From Streptomyces zhaozhouensis (lineage in GTDB: Bacteria > Actinomycetota > Actinomycetes > Streptomycetales > Streptomycetaceae): DNA of 64,000 nucleotides. Made by a program: the position numbers and the translations under genes. Below the pieces are notes generated by a model, which saw only the letters and a program-made list of their open reading frames with translations, searched no databases and was not told the origin of the DNA. Shown here piece by piece: positions 52,423 through 60,969 of this stretch (positions are counted from its first letter, which is position 1; each line of letters starts with the position of its first letter). The DNA is taken from contig NZ_OCNE01000008.1 of the NCBI RefSeq assembly GCF_900230195.1, positions 124,001-188,000 of the forward strand, in the 5' to 3' direction.

Positions 52423-53820
52423 ATGACGGAAAGTCTTGCGTCGATCGCGGCGAAGGGCGAGGGATCGACGGCGGACCGCGTGATCGCACATCCCGCGTGG
52501 CCCGTGCTGCGTGACGCGGTCGCCGCGATCAGGCCGGCCCAGGCGAAGGACGGCTCCATCGACCTGGAGGCCGAAGGCGCCCCGGGGCGCGCCGAGTTGA
52601 CCCGGAGGATCGAGTCGGTCGTCGACGCGGTCGAGCGCCTGAGTCCGCTGCTGCCGCACGACGCCGACTACCACCGCGCGCTGGTCGCCGACCTGCGCCG
52701 CTGGGCCGCGTCGGGCTTCGGCGTCCCCGACTTCCTGGACTCCCTGCTCGCCTTCCGCCCCACGGCCGAGCGCGTCGACGGCCGCCAGCACCTGGTCGTC
52801 TTCCCCATGTACACGCAGAACGGCAACCCGGACCGCAACCTGGAGGCGGTCGTCCTGCGCGTCGTCTGGCCGGACTGGCTCGCCGAACTGGAACGCACCC
52901 GCTACGACAACCCGCTCTTCCTCGGCATCACCTTCGAGGACTTCACCGCCGGCTACGACACCAACTCGGCCGTCCTCTTCCCCGAGACCATCGCCGTGCG
53001 CGAGGCTCCCGCGCGCTTCTCCTGGGGCGGCATCTTCTGCGACCGCGAGGCCGCCCGCTTCCGCCGCGTGATCGGCGCCGCCTGCGAGGTCACCAGCCTG
53101 GTCCTCCCCGAGGACGCCCAGGGGCTGGTCACCGACCAGCAGCGGTGCCAGCAGACGTTCGTGCTCTGGGACATGGTCCACGACCGCACCCACAGCCACG
53201 GCGACCTGCCGTTCGACCCGTTCATGATCAAGCAGCGGCAGCCGTTCTGGATGTACGGCCTGGAGGAGCTGCGCTGCGACCTCACCGCCTTCCACGAGGC
53301 CGGCAGGCTCGCCGACGACGGCTACCCGCAGGGCCGCGACGTGCAGTACGCGGTGCTGCTCGACCGCCTCTTCCGCTTCCCCGTCACCGGCGCCCGGGTG
53401 CGCAACTACGACGGTCTCGGCGGCCAGTTGCTCTTCGCCTACCTCCACCAGCACGACGCGCTGCGCTGGCGGGACAACCGGCTCACCGTCGACTGGGACC
53501 GCGCCCGCGAGGTCACCGCCGCGCTGCGCGAGGAGATCGAGACGCTCTACCGGCGCGGCATCGACCGCCCCAAGATCGTGCACTGGCTCAAGGCCTACGA
53601 CCTGGTCGCCGCGTACCTCTCCCCGCACCCCGGCTCCGTCTGGGCCAAGGGCCCCGACGCCCTCGACCTCACCCTGCCGCCCCGCAAGCTCGTCGACGAG
53701 GTGCTGCCCGACGAGTTCCCGCTGAGCCTCTTCTACGAGGCGCTGGGCCGCAAGCTCCGTAAGGTGATCGAGTCCACCCGGGGCATCACCGCCGAGCGGG
53801 CCGGCGAACAGGCCGCCTGA
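52423..53820 (+). CDS. DUF6421 family protein
   Basis: A 465-residue soluble protein with no signal or TM segment. It resembles the DUF6421 family of Streptomyces: GRQHLVVFPMYTQNGNPDRNLEAVVLRV near 120, SWGGIFCDREAARFRRV near 200, FVLWDMVHDRTHSHGDLPFDPFMIKQRQPFWMYGLEELRCD around 245-285, and RNYDGLGGQLLFAYLHQH near 328. The HDRTHSHGDLPFD block is rich in potential metal ligands, but no enzyme class is evident. It is first in an apparent operon with an SDR and a threonine-aldolase-like enzyme. Confidence 0.78.
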   Translation: MTESLASIAAKGEGSTADRVIAHPAWPVLRDAVAAIRPAQAKDGSIDLEAEGAPGRAELTRRIESVVDAVERLSPLLPHDADYHRALVADLRRWAASGFGVPDFLDSLLAFRPTAERVDGRQHLVVFPMYTQNGNPDRNLEAVVLRVVWPDWLAELERTRYDNPLFLGITFEDFTAGYDTNSAVLFPETIAVREAPARFSWGGIFCDREAARFRRVIGAACEVTSLVLPEDAQGLVTDQQRCQQTFVLWDMVHDRTHSHGDLPFDPFMIKQRQPFWMYGLEELRCDLTAFHEAGRLADDGYPQGRDVQYAVLLDRLFRFPVTGARVRNYDGLGGQLLFAYLHQHDALRWRDNRLTVDWDRAREVTAALREEIETLYRRGIDRPKIVHWLKAYDLVAAYLSPHPGSVWAKGPDALDLTLPPRKLVDEVLPDEFPLSLFYEALGRKLRKVIESTRGITAERAGEQAA

Positions 53821-53868
53821 CCGGCGCGGGACGCCGCCGGACACGAGGGATTCGACGAGGAGACGTGG

Positions 53869-54648
53869 ATGAACACCCCCATCACCGGTGAGACCCCCAG
53901 GGCCGGTGGCGCGCTGGAGGGCGCGGTGGTCGCCGTCGCCGGCGCCGGCGGCCCCGCCGGGCACGCCACCCTGCTGCGACTGGCCCAGGCCGGCGCCACC
54001 GTCGTCGCCGCCGACGCCGACCCGGAGCGGCTGGCCCGGGGCGTCGACGCCGCCCGCTTCGCGCACGGCGGCGCCACCGTCGTCGGCGACACCGTCGACC
54101 TGCTGAGCCTGGACTCCGCCCGTGCCTGGGCGGAGAAGACCGAGCGCGAGTTCGGCCGCGTCGACGGCCTGGTCCACCTGGTCGGCGGGTGGCGCGGTTC
54201 CGCCGGGTTCGCCGAGACCGACCTGGCCGACTGGGAGGCGCTGCACGACCTGCTGGTGCGCACGGTCCAGCACACCTCGCTCGCCTTCCAGGGCCCGCTG
54301 GAGCGCTCGGGCAACGGCCGCTTCGCCCTGGTCAGCGCCGCCGGCGCCAGCAGGCCGACCGCGGGCAACGCCGCCTACGCCGCCGCCAAGGCCGCCGCCG
54401 AGGCGTGGACCCTGGCCCTGGCCGACGCCTTCCGCAAGGCCGCGGCCGACGACGCCCCGCCGCCGGCCGCGGCCACCGTGCTGGTGGTCAAGGCCCTGGT
54501 CACCGAGGCGATGCGCGCCGAGAAGCCGAAGGCGAGGTTCGCCGGCTTCACCGACGTCACCGACCTCGCCGACGCCGTCAGCCGGCTGTGGACCACCCCG
54601 ACCCAGGAAGTGAACGGAAACCGCCTGTGGCTCACCCCGAAGCCGTGA
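53869..54648 (+). CDS. SDR-family oxidoreductase in DUF6421 operon
   Basis: A 259-residue short-chain dehydrogenase. The cofactor loop is AVAGAGGPAGHATLLRLAQAG (a GxxGxxG variant with AGAGGPAG), LVHLVGGW replaces NNAG, catalytic Ser is in LVSAAGAS, and YAAAK is the Tyr-Lys pair. The substrate is unknown. It starts 48 bp after the DUF6421 stop, with GGAGACGTGG before ATG, and runs into the aldolase gene. Confidence 0.87.
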   Translation: MNTPITGETPRAGGALEGAVVAVAGAGGPAGHATLLRLAQAGATVVAADADPERLARGVDAARFAHGGATVVGDTVDLLSLDSARAWAEKTEREFGRVDGLVHLVGGWRGSAGFAETDLADWEALHDLLVRTVQHTSLAFQGPLERSGNGRFALVSAAGASRPTAGNAAYAAAKAAAEAWTLALADAFRKAAADDAPPPAAATVLVVKALVTEAMRAEKPKARFAGFTDVTDLADAVSRLWTTPTQEVNGNRLWLTPKP

Positions 54649-55733
54649 CCGCCCCCTCCGGCCAGCCCGGCCAGCCCACCGACGCCACCCGCCACCACGA
54701 CCCCGGCCTGCGCGGCTTCGCCTCGGACAACTACTCCGGAGCCCACCCCGAGGTGCTCGCCGCGCTCGCCCTGGCCAACGGCGGACACCAGTCCGCCTAC
54801 GGCGCGGACGCGTACACCGCCCATCTCGGCGAGGTCATGCGCGGCCACTTCGGCCCCCGCGCCGAGGTCTACCCCGTCTTCAACGGCACCGGAGCCAACG
54901 TCGTCGGCCTCCAGGCGCTCACCGACCGCTGGGGCGCGGTCGTCTGCACCGCCCACGCCCACATCCACACCGACGAGTGCGGCGCCCCCGAACGCGTCGG
55001 CGGCCTCAAGCTGCTGCCCGTCGAGGCACCGGGCGCCAAGCTCACCCCGGAGCTGGTGGCGCGCGAGGCGTTCGGCTTCGACGACGAGCACCGCGCCACC
55101 CCGCAGGTGGTCTCGCTGACCCAGAGCACCGAGCTGGGCACCGTCTACACGCCGGAGGAGATCGCGGCCGTCGCCGAGTTCGCCCACGAGCGGGGCATGG
55201 CCGTCCACCTCGACGGCGCCCGGCTCGCCAACGCCGCCGCCGCCCTCGACCTGCCGCTGTCGGCGTTCACCACCGATGTCGGCGTGGACGTGCTGTCGTT
55301 CGGCGGCACCAAGAACGGGCTGCTGTTCGGCGAGGCCGTGGTCGTGCTCGCCCCGGAACGGGTCCGCGCGATGCTCCACGTCCGCAAGCTGTCCATGCAG
55401 CTGCCGTCCAAGACCCGTTTCGTCGCGGCCCAGTTGGAGGCGCTGCTCGCCGGGGACCTGTGGCTGCGCGGCGCCCGGCACGCCAACGCCATGGCCCGCA
55501 GGCTCGCCGACGGCGTCGCCGCCGTCGACGGCGTGGAGATCAGCCACCCCGTCCAGGCCAACGCCGTCTTCGCCACCCTGCCGCAGGACGCCAGCCGCCG
55601 GCTGATGAAGAGCTACCCGTTCTACTTCTGGAACGAGGCGGCAGGCGAGGTCCGCTGGATGTGCTCCTTCGACACCACGGAGGAGGACGTGGACGGCTTC
55701 CTCGCCGCGATCCGCGCCGAGTTGGGCGGCTGA
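54627..55733 (+). CDS. Threonine-aldolase-like fold-I PLP enzyme
   Basis: A 368-residue beta-eliminating-lyase/threonine-aldolase-family protein: GFASDNYSGAHPEVLAAL, VFNGTGANVVGLQAL, AHAHIHTDECGAPE, AVHLDGARLANAAAAL and the PLP lysine in SFGGTKNGLLFGEA. It should cleave a beta-hydroxy-amino acid to glycine and an aldehyde, which the SDR could then reduce or oxidise. GTG 54627 and GTG 54645 (GTGA overlap with the SDR stop) are in frame; either keeps the fold. Confidence 0.88.
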   Translation: MAHPEAVTAPSGQPGQPTDATRHHDPGLRGFASDNYSGAHPEVLAALALANGGHQSAYGADAYTAHLGEVMRGHFGPRAEVYPVFNGTGANVVGLQALTDRWGAVVCTAHAHIHTDECGAPERVGGLKLLPVEAPGAKLTPELVAREAFGFDDEHRATPQVVSLTQSTELGTVYTPEEIAAVAEFAHERGMAVHLDGARLANAAAALDLPLSAFTTDVGVDVLSFGGTKNGLLFGEAVVVLAPERVRAMLHVRKLSMQLPSKTRFVAAQLEALLAGDLWLRGARHANAMARRLADGVAAVDGVEISHPVQANAVFATLPQDASRRLMKSYPFYFWNEAAGEVRWMCSFDTTEEDVDGFLAAIRAELGG

Positions 55734-55751
55734 CCCGGCGGCACGCCAGCG

Positions 55752-55783
55752 GGGGAGGGCGCCCACGCGCGGGCGCCCTCCCC
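55752..55783. terminator. Terminator of DUF6421 operon
   Basis: GGGGAGGGCGCCC pairs perfectly with GGGCGCCCTCCCC (13 bp) around ACGCGC, between the convergent aldolase and acyltransferase genes. Confidence 0.8.
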
Positions 55784-55791
55784 TCGGCGGC

Positions 55792-56508
55792 TCAGGCCAG
55801 TCCGGCGGCCGGCGGCGGCGCCGTCCCGCCCAGGTGCGCCGGCAGCCACCAGGCGTCCTCGGGCTTCTCCGGCTTGTCCGGGTAGGCGGTCTGCGCGGCC
55901 TCCAGCAGGTGCTGCACCCGCTCCCGCAGCCGGTCGGTGATGCCCGCCGCCGACTCGTCGGGGTCGGCCTCCATCGGCGAGCCGATCCTGATGGTGATCG
56001 GGATGTGGTTGCGCCGCAGGTCGCGCTTGCGCCCCTTGGTCCACAAGCGCTGCGTGCCCCACAGCGCGACCGGCAGCAGCGGCACCCCCGCCTGCTGCGC
56101 CATGCGCGCCGCACCCGACTTGAACTTCTTCAGCGTGAACGACGGCGAGATCGTCGCCTCGGGGAAGACCCCGACGATCTCGCCGGACCGCAGCGCCTCG
56201 AGCGCCGGCGCGAACGCCTGGTCTCCGCGCGCCCGGTCCACCGGGATGTGCTTCATCGCCCGCATCAGGGGCCCCGACACCCGGTGCCGGAAGATCGAGT
56301 CCTTGGCCATGAACCGGACGAGTCTCTTCGCCGGCCGGGCCGCGAAGCCCGCGAAGATGAAGTCCAGATAGCCGATGTGGTTGCTGACCAGCACCGCGCC
56401 ACCCCGACGCGGCACATGCTCCTCGCCGGTGATGTCAAAGCGCAGGTCGAGCACCTTGAACATGGTCCGCGCGGTAGCGACGACCGGCGGGTACACGAAC
56501 TCTGCCAT
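55792..56508 (-). CDS. 1-acyl-sn-glycerol-3-phosphate acyltransferase (PlsC-like)
   Basis: A 238-residue membrane-associated acyltransferase. The HX4D motif is NHIGYLDF (His/Asp catalytic), the acyl-acceptor motif reads FPEATISPSFTLKKFKSGAARMA (FPEAT where FPEGT is usual), and VPLLPVALWG is motif IV. It acylates lysophosphatidate or a similar acceptor in phospholipid synthesis. ATG 56508 follows GAGGAACC. The 265 bp to the thioredoxin gene show no gene or clear operator. Confidence 0.9.
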   Translation of the reverse strand: MAEFVYPPVVATARTMFKVLDLRFDITGEEHVPRRGGAVLVSNHIGYLDFIFAGFAARPAKRLVRFMAKDSIFRHRVSGPLMRAMKHIPVDRARGDQAFAPALEALRSGEIVGVFPEATISPSFTLKKFKSGAARMAQQAGVPLLPVALWGTQRLWTKGRKRDLRRNHIPITIRIGSPMEADPDESAAGITDRLRERVQHLLEAAQTAYPDKPEKPEDAWWLPAHLGGTAPPPAAGLA

Positions 56509-56773
56509 ACGAGGAACCTCTTTCGAAGTGGCAACCTACGCCACCGTAACTTCCAGGGACGCCCGATCGTGCCCGAAAGCGGAGGGGAACGCCACCCCGC
56601 GCCACCCCCTGTCTTCCGCGACCGGCCGGCCCCCGGCCCGGTCGGTCGGGAACGGGGAACGGCGCGCCGGGGGCACGTCGGTTCTGGCAGGCTGTCCATG
56701 CCGGGACCTCGGAAAACGGCGGAGCGGTCCACGGCGGCCGACCGCGCCCGGGGGCGCGGGGGAGGGGAGCGCG

Positions 56774-57115
56774 ATGAGCGACGCACACGGGCCGGCGCCC
56801 GACCGGCTGGACCCGGCGGCACTCGGTGTCCCGGCGCTGGGGGAGCGGGCCACACTGGTGCAGTTCTCCACCGCCTTCTGCCAGCCCTGCCGCGCCACCC
56901 GCGCCGTGCTGGCCGACGTCGCCGCCCTGGTGCCCGGCGTCCTCCACGTCGAGGTCGACGCCGAGTCCCACCTCGACCTGGTGCGCGCCGTGGGCGTGCG
57001 GGCCACCCCCACCACGCTGGTGCTGGACGCCTCGGGGAACGTCGTCGTCCGCGCCGCCGGAGCGCCCCGGCGCCCGGACGTGATCGCCGCCCTGGGCGCG
57101 GCGATCGGGGACTGA
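56774..57115 (+). CDS. Thioredoxin-family protein
   Basis: A 113-residue thioredoxin fold with the active site CQPC (Cys36, Cys39) in place of CGPC, and VRATPTTLVLDASGNVV carrying the cis-Pro. TLVQFSTAFCQPCRATR matches the thioredoxin beta-3/alpha-2 unit. There is no signal peptide. ATG 56774 has GGAGGGGAG upstream. The changed dipeptide should shift the redox potential. No reductase gene is adjacent. Confidence 0.88.
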   Translation: MSDAHGPAPDRLDPAALGVPALGERATLVQFSTAFCQPCRATRAVLADVAALVPGVLHVEVDAESHLDLVRAVGVRATPTTLVLDASGNVVVRAAGAPRRPDVIAALGAAIGD

Positions 57116-57218
57116 CACCGGTGGCTGACCTCGCGGGGAAGGCCCCGGGCGCCGGCGGCACGAGGGGGGTGCCAACGTAGGCCATGTCACAGTGAGACAT
57201 GCTTGCCCGAGGGGGATA

Positions 57219-57239
57219 CCAGTAGTGTACTGGCGAGTA
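57219..57239 (+). promoter_or_regulatory. Dyad operator candidate upstream of etfBA
   Basis: CCAGTA-GTG-TACTGG (57219-57233) is a perfect inverted repeat and shares its right half with TACT-GGCG-AGTA (57228-57239). Such TACT…AGTA dyads resemble sites of TetR-family regulators of fatty-acid degradation in actinobacteria, which often include etf genes. It is 60 bp before the etfB start. Confidence 0.6.
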
Positions 57240-57298
57240 ACTACCGGGTTGATCTTGCCAGTGCCCGTTGCGGACCGACTAGCTGTAGGAGCGCCGTC

Positions 57299-58081
57299 GT
57301 GAGCTTGAAGATCGTTGTCTGTGTGAAGTACGTACCCGACGCGACGGGCGACCGCGGCTTCACCGAGGACCTGACCACCGACCGCGAGTCCGAGGGGCTG
57401 CTGTCGGAGCTGGACGAGTACGCGGTCGAGCAGGCCCTGCGGATCGCCGAGGACGCCGACGACGCCGAGGTCACCGTCGTGACCGCCGGCCCCGAGGACG
57501 CCAACGACGCGCTGCGCAAGGCGCTGTCCATGGGCGCCGACAAGGCCGTGCACATCGAGGACGAGGACATGGTCGGCAGCGACGTCTTCGCCACCTCGCT
57601 GGTGCTGGCCAAGGCGGTCGAGCACGTCGGCTACGACCTGGTCGTCTGCGGCATGGCCTCCACCGACGGCGCCATGGGCGTGCTGCCCGCGCTGCTCGCC
57701 GAGCGGCTCCAGGTGCCCCAGGTGACGCTGCTGTCGGAGGTCTCCGTGGCCGAGGGCGAGGTCACCGGGCGCCGCGACGGGGACGCCGCCACCGAGCGGC
57801 TCCAGGCCGCGCTGCCCGCGGTCGTCTCGGTCACCGACCAGTCGGGCGAGGCCCGTTACCCCTCCTTCAAGGGGATCATGGCGGCCAAGAAGAAGCCGGT
57901 GGAGAGCCTGGACCTGGAGGACCTGGACATCGAGACCGAGCAGGTCGGCCCCGAAGGCTCCCGGACGAAGGTCGAGTCGGCCACCCCGCGCCCCGCGCGC
58001 ACCGCCGGCGAGGTCGTCACCGACGAGGGCGACGGCGCCGAGAAGCTGGCCGCCTTCCTCGCCGAGCGCAAGTTCGTCTGA
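57299..58081 (+). CDS. etfB: Electron transfer flavoprotein, beta subunit
   Basis: A 260-residue EtfB: SLKIVVCVKYVPDAT, ELDEYAVEQALRI, VTVVTAGPEDANDALRKALSMGADKAVHI, DLVVCGMASTDGAMGVLPALLAERL and the AMP-site region up to KGIMAAKKKPVE. With EtfA it shuttles electrons from acyl-CoA and other dehydrogenases to the respiratory chain. GTG 57299 has GGAG eight bases before. etfA follows after 84 bp. Confidence 0.97.
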   Translation: MSLKIVVCVKYVPDATGDRGFTEDLTTDRESEGLLSELDEYAVEQALRIAEDADDAEVTVVTAGPEDANDALRKALSMGADKAVHIEDEDMVGSDVFATSLVLAKAVEHVGYDLVVCGMASTDGAMGVLPALLAERLQVPQVTLLSEVSVAEGEVTGRRDGDAATERLQAALPAVVSVTDQSGEARYPSFKGIMAAKKKPVESLDLEDLDIETEQVGPEGSRTKVESATPRPARTAGEVVTDEGDGAEKLAAFLAERKFV

Positions 58082-58165
58082 CACCGCGCCGCGCGCTACC
58101 CCGGGCCGCCACCGGCCCCGAGGAGTCCCCGACCCGCCCCTCGCAACCCGCTGGAGAACGCACTC

Positions 58166-59128
58166 ATGGCTGAAGTCCTCGTCCTCGTCGACCACCTGGA
58201 AGGCGCCGTCCGCAAGCCCACCCTGGAGCTGCTGACCCTCGCCCGCCGCCTCGGCGACCCCGTCGCCGTCCACCTCGGCCCCGGCGCCGAGACCGCCGCC
58301 GCCACCCTGGCCGAGCACGGCGCGACCCGCGTGCTGGCCGCCGACGCCCCCGAGTTCGCCGACTACCTGGTGGCCCCGAAGGTCGACGCCCTGCGGGCCG
58401 CCGTCGACGCCGTCTCACCGGCGGTCGTGCTGGTCTCCTCCTCGCCCGAGGGCAAGGAGATCGCCGCCCGCCTCGCGCTGCGCACCGACTCCGGTCTGCT
58501 GACCGACGCCGTCGACATCACCGCGGGCGACGAGGGCCCGGTGGTCAGCCAGTCGGTCTTCGCCGCCGCCTACACCACCACCTCGCGCGTCACCCAGGGC
58601 ACCCCGGTGATCACCGTCAAGCCCAACGCGGTGACCCCCGAGCCCGCCCAGGCCGCCGGCACCGTCGAGGAGCTGTCGGTCTCCTTCGGCCCGCTGGCCA
58701 CCGGCACCCGGGTGGTCTCCCGCACCCCGCGCGAGTCGACCGGGCGCCCCGAGCTCACCGAGGCCGCGATCGTGGTCTCCGGCGGACGCGGCGTCAACGG
58801 CGCGGAGAACTTCGCGCTGATCGAGGCCCTCGCCGACTCCCTCGGCGGCGCGGTCGGCGCCTCGCGCGCGGCGGTGGACGCGGGCTGGTACCCGCACTCC
58901 CACCAGGTGGGGCAGACCGGCAAGACGGTCTCCCCGCAGCTGTACGTGGCCGCCGGCATCTCCGGCGCGATCCAGCACCGGGCCGGTATGCAGACCTCGA
59001 AGACCATCGTGGCGATCAACAAGGACTCCGACGCCCCGATCTTCGAGCTGGTCGACTACGGCGTCGTCGGCGACCTCTTCGAGGTGGTGCCGGCCCTCAC
59101 CGAGCAGGTCAACACCCGCAAGGGCTGA
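58166..59128 (+). CDS. etfA: Electron transfer flavoprotein, alpha subunit
   Basis: A 320-residue EtfA. The N-terminal domain starts [20 protein letters not shown]. The C-terminal FAD domain has [42 protein letters not shown] and [33 protein letters not shown] 58166 follows a GGAGAACGC leader. It pairs with EtfB just upstream. Confidence 0.97.
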   Translation: MAEVLVLVDHLEGAVRKPTLELLTLARRLGDPVAVHLGPGAETAAATLAEHGATRVLAADAPEFADYLVAPKVDALRAAVDAVSPAVVLVSSSPEGKEIAARLALRTDSGLLTDAVDITAGDEGPVVSQSVFAAAYTTTSRVTQGTPVITVKPNAVTPEPAQAAGTVEELSVSFGPLATGTRVVSRTPRESTGRPELTEAAIVVSGGRGVNGAENFALIEALADSLGGAVGASRAAVDAGWYPHSHQVGQTGKTVSPQLYVAAGISGAIQHRAGMQTSKTIVAINKDSDAPIFELVDYGVVGDLFEVVPALTEQVNTRKG

Positions 59129-59183
59129 GGCCGTTCGACCGCGGCGGCGTCCGTGCCCGCGGGGGCCGGCGCCGCCGCGGCCG

Positions 59184-59411
59184 TCAGGTGGCCGGGGCGG
59201 GCGTCGCGGCCACGACCGGTCGCCTTCGTCGCAGACGCGACCGCAGCCGTCGCCGGCCGGAGCCCGAGCGCGCCGGCTCGGGCTCCGGCGCGCCGCCGCG
59301 CCCGGCGCGCCTGTCCGCCTCCAGGTCCGAGACGACCGGCGGCGGGCCGCTGCCCGTGTCCTCGTTCCACTGCTCCATCGCCAACGCGGCCAGCAGGTGG
59401 TGGTACTCCAT
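59184..59411 (-). CDS. Small protein with MEYHHLLAALAMEQWNED N-terminus
   Basis: A 75-residue protein with an amphipathic N-terminal helix (EYHHLLAALAMEQWNED), a central acidic stretch and a very basic C-terminus (GRRRLRSRLRRRR). ATG 59411 has a strong GGAGGAGACGG site seven to ten bases before, which favours a real gene despite its size. It is convergent with etfA. I recognise no family, but a 75-residue ORF with this start context near etfA looks selected. Confidence 0.55.
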   Translation of the reverse strand: MEYHHLLAALAMEQWNEDTGSGPPPVVSDLEADRRAGRGGAPEPEPARSGSGRRRLRSRLRRRRPVVAATPAPAT

Positions 59412-59642
59412 GATCCGTCTCCTCCGCTCCGGGACCGGCGGAACCCTCCGCCGTGACACCAGCCTCGGCGACCGCGTTTACGGCGCCTTTGCCCGGTGAT
59501 CAACCCTCCGTGACGACACGTCGTCGCCGGATGAACACGGCATGACACGGCGTGCCACGGCGTGACCCGGGTCACCGCGCGCCCGCCCCCCGCGACGGGA
59601 CGCCGGGGCGACGTGCGGAACGCCGACCACGGAAGGGGCCCC

Positions 59643-60926
59643 ATGACCCGCGAAGCCGCCCGCAGCCTGCCGCCCGCCCTCCCCGCCGCGCTCGACCGCC
59701 AACTGGCCGACGTCGACGCCGAACTGGCCCGCCGCTACCCCGGCGACCCCGGCACCCGGCAGCCGGTGCACACCGTCTACGTGCCGGCCGACCGCCACAC
59801 CGCCACCACCCCCGCCGAGTGGGGGGCCGCCGCGCTGGAACTGCTCGACCAGCACGCCCCCGACGCCGGCGCGTTCGCCGCCGCCCTCGGCACGGCGGTG
59901 CCGGACCCCGAGGACCTCTACGCCCGGGTGCGCGCCAAGCTCGCCGTCGAGCCCGTCGAGGACCTGCGCCTCGACTTCGAGGACGGCTTCGCCCCCCGCC
60001 CGGACGCCGAGGAGGACGCCGTCGCCGCCGAGGCCGCGGCCCGGGTCGCCGCCGCGTCCGCGCGGGGCGCGGGCCCGCCGTTCGTCGGCATCCGGTGCCA
60101 GAGCATGGAGGCGCCCGTCCGCGACCGCGCCTGCCGCACCTTGGACGTCTTCCTCACCGCGCTCCTGGCCCACGGCCCGCTGCCCGAGGGGCTGCGGCTC
60201 ACCCTCCCGAAGGTGAGCCACCCCCGGCAGGTGACCGCCATGGTCCGGCTGTGCGAGGCGCTGGAGCGGGCCTGCGGACTGCCGGAGCGCCGCCTGCGGT
60301 TCGAGATCCAGATCGAGACGCCGGCGGCCGTCCTCGGCCCCGACGGCACGGCCACCGTCGCCCGGTTCGTCGACCACGGCGAGGGCCGCGTCGACGGGCT
60401 GCACTACGGCACGTTCGACTACAGCGCGGCGCTCGGCATCAGCGCCGCCCACCAGGCGCCCGACCACCCCGCCGCCGACCACGCCAAGGCCGTGATGCAA
60501 CTGGCCGCCGCCGGCACCGGGGTGCGGCTGTCCGACGGCTCGACCCAGGTGCTGCCCGTCGGGTCCGCCGCACGGGTCCTGGCCGCCTGGCGGCTGCACC
60601 ACCGCCTGGTCACCCGCGCCCTGGCCCGCGGCTACTACCAGGGCTGGGACATGCACCCCGGCCACCTGCCCACCCGCTACGCCGCCGGCTACGCCTTCTA
60701 CCGCGCCGGCCTCGACGAGGCGGCGGGCCGGCTCGCCGACTACGTGGCCGGCACGCGGGGCGCGACGCTCGACGAGCCGGCGACCGCGCGGGCCCTGGCC
60801 GGTTTCCTGCTGCGCGGACTGCGCTGTGGGGCGTTCACCGAGGACGAGGTGCACGGGCGCACCGGGCTCACCGCGGGGCGCCTGACGGAGTACGCCGCGC
60901 CCCGGCCTGCCCCCGGCGGGCGCTGA
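59643..60926 (+). CDS. HpcH/citrate-lyase-type aldolase (DUF6986-like)
   Basis: A 427-residue protein of the aldolase/citrate-lyase superfamily. VYVPADRHT near 44, LRLDFEDGFAPRPDAEEDA near 115 (the metal-binding DFEDG), FVGIRCQSMEAPVRDR near 148, LTLPKVSHPRQV near 190, FEIQIETPAAVLGPDGTA near 220 (Glu ligands) and HYGTFDYSAALGISAA near 255. It should cleave or form a C-C bond of a 2-oxo acid or acyl-CoA. DUF6986 proteins often lie near purine-catabolism genes; not so here. ATG 59643 has GGAAGGGG upstream. It runs 43 bp before the ROK kinase gene. Confidence 0.8.
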   Translation: MTREAARSLPPALPAALDRQLADVDAELARRYPGDPGTRQPVHTVYVPADRHTATTPAEWGAAALELLDQHAPDAGAFAAALGTAVPDPEDLYARVRAKLAVEPVEDLRLDFEDGFAPRPDAEEDAVAAEAAARVAAASARGAGPPFVGIRCQSMEAPVRDRACRTLDVFLTALLAHGPLPEGLRLTLPKVSHPRQVTAMVRLCEALERACGLPERRLRFEIQIETPAAVLGPDGTATVARFVDHGEGRVDGLHYGTFDYSAALGISAAHQAPDHPAADHAKAVMQLAAAGTGVRLSDGSTQVLPVGSAARVLAAWRLHHRLVTRALARGYYQGWDMHPGHLPTRYAAGYAFYRAGLDEAAGRLADYVAGTRGATLDEPATARALAGFLLRGLRCGAFTEDEVHGRTGLTAGRLTEYAAPRPAPGGR

Positions 60927-60969
60927 GCGGACTGGACAACCGTGCTCCCACAGACCAGGCTTTCCGCTC

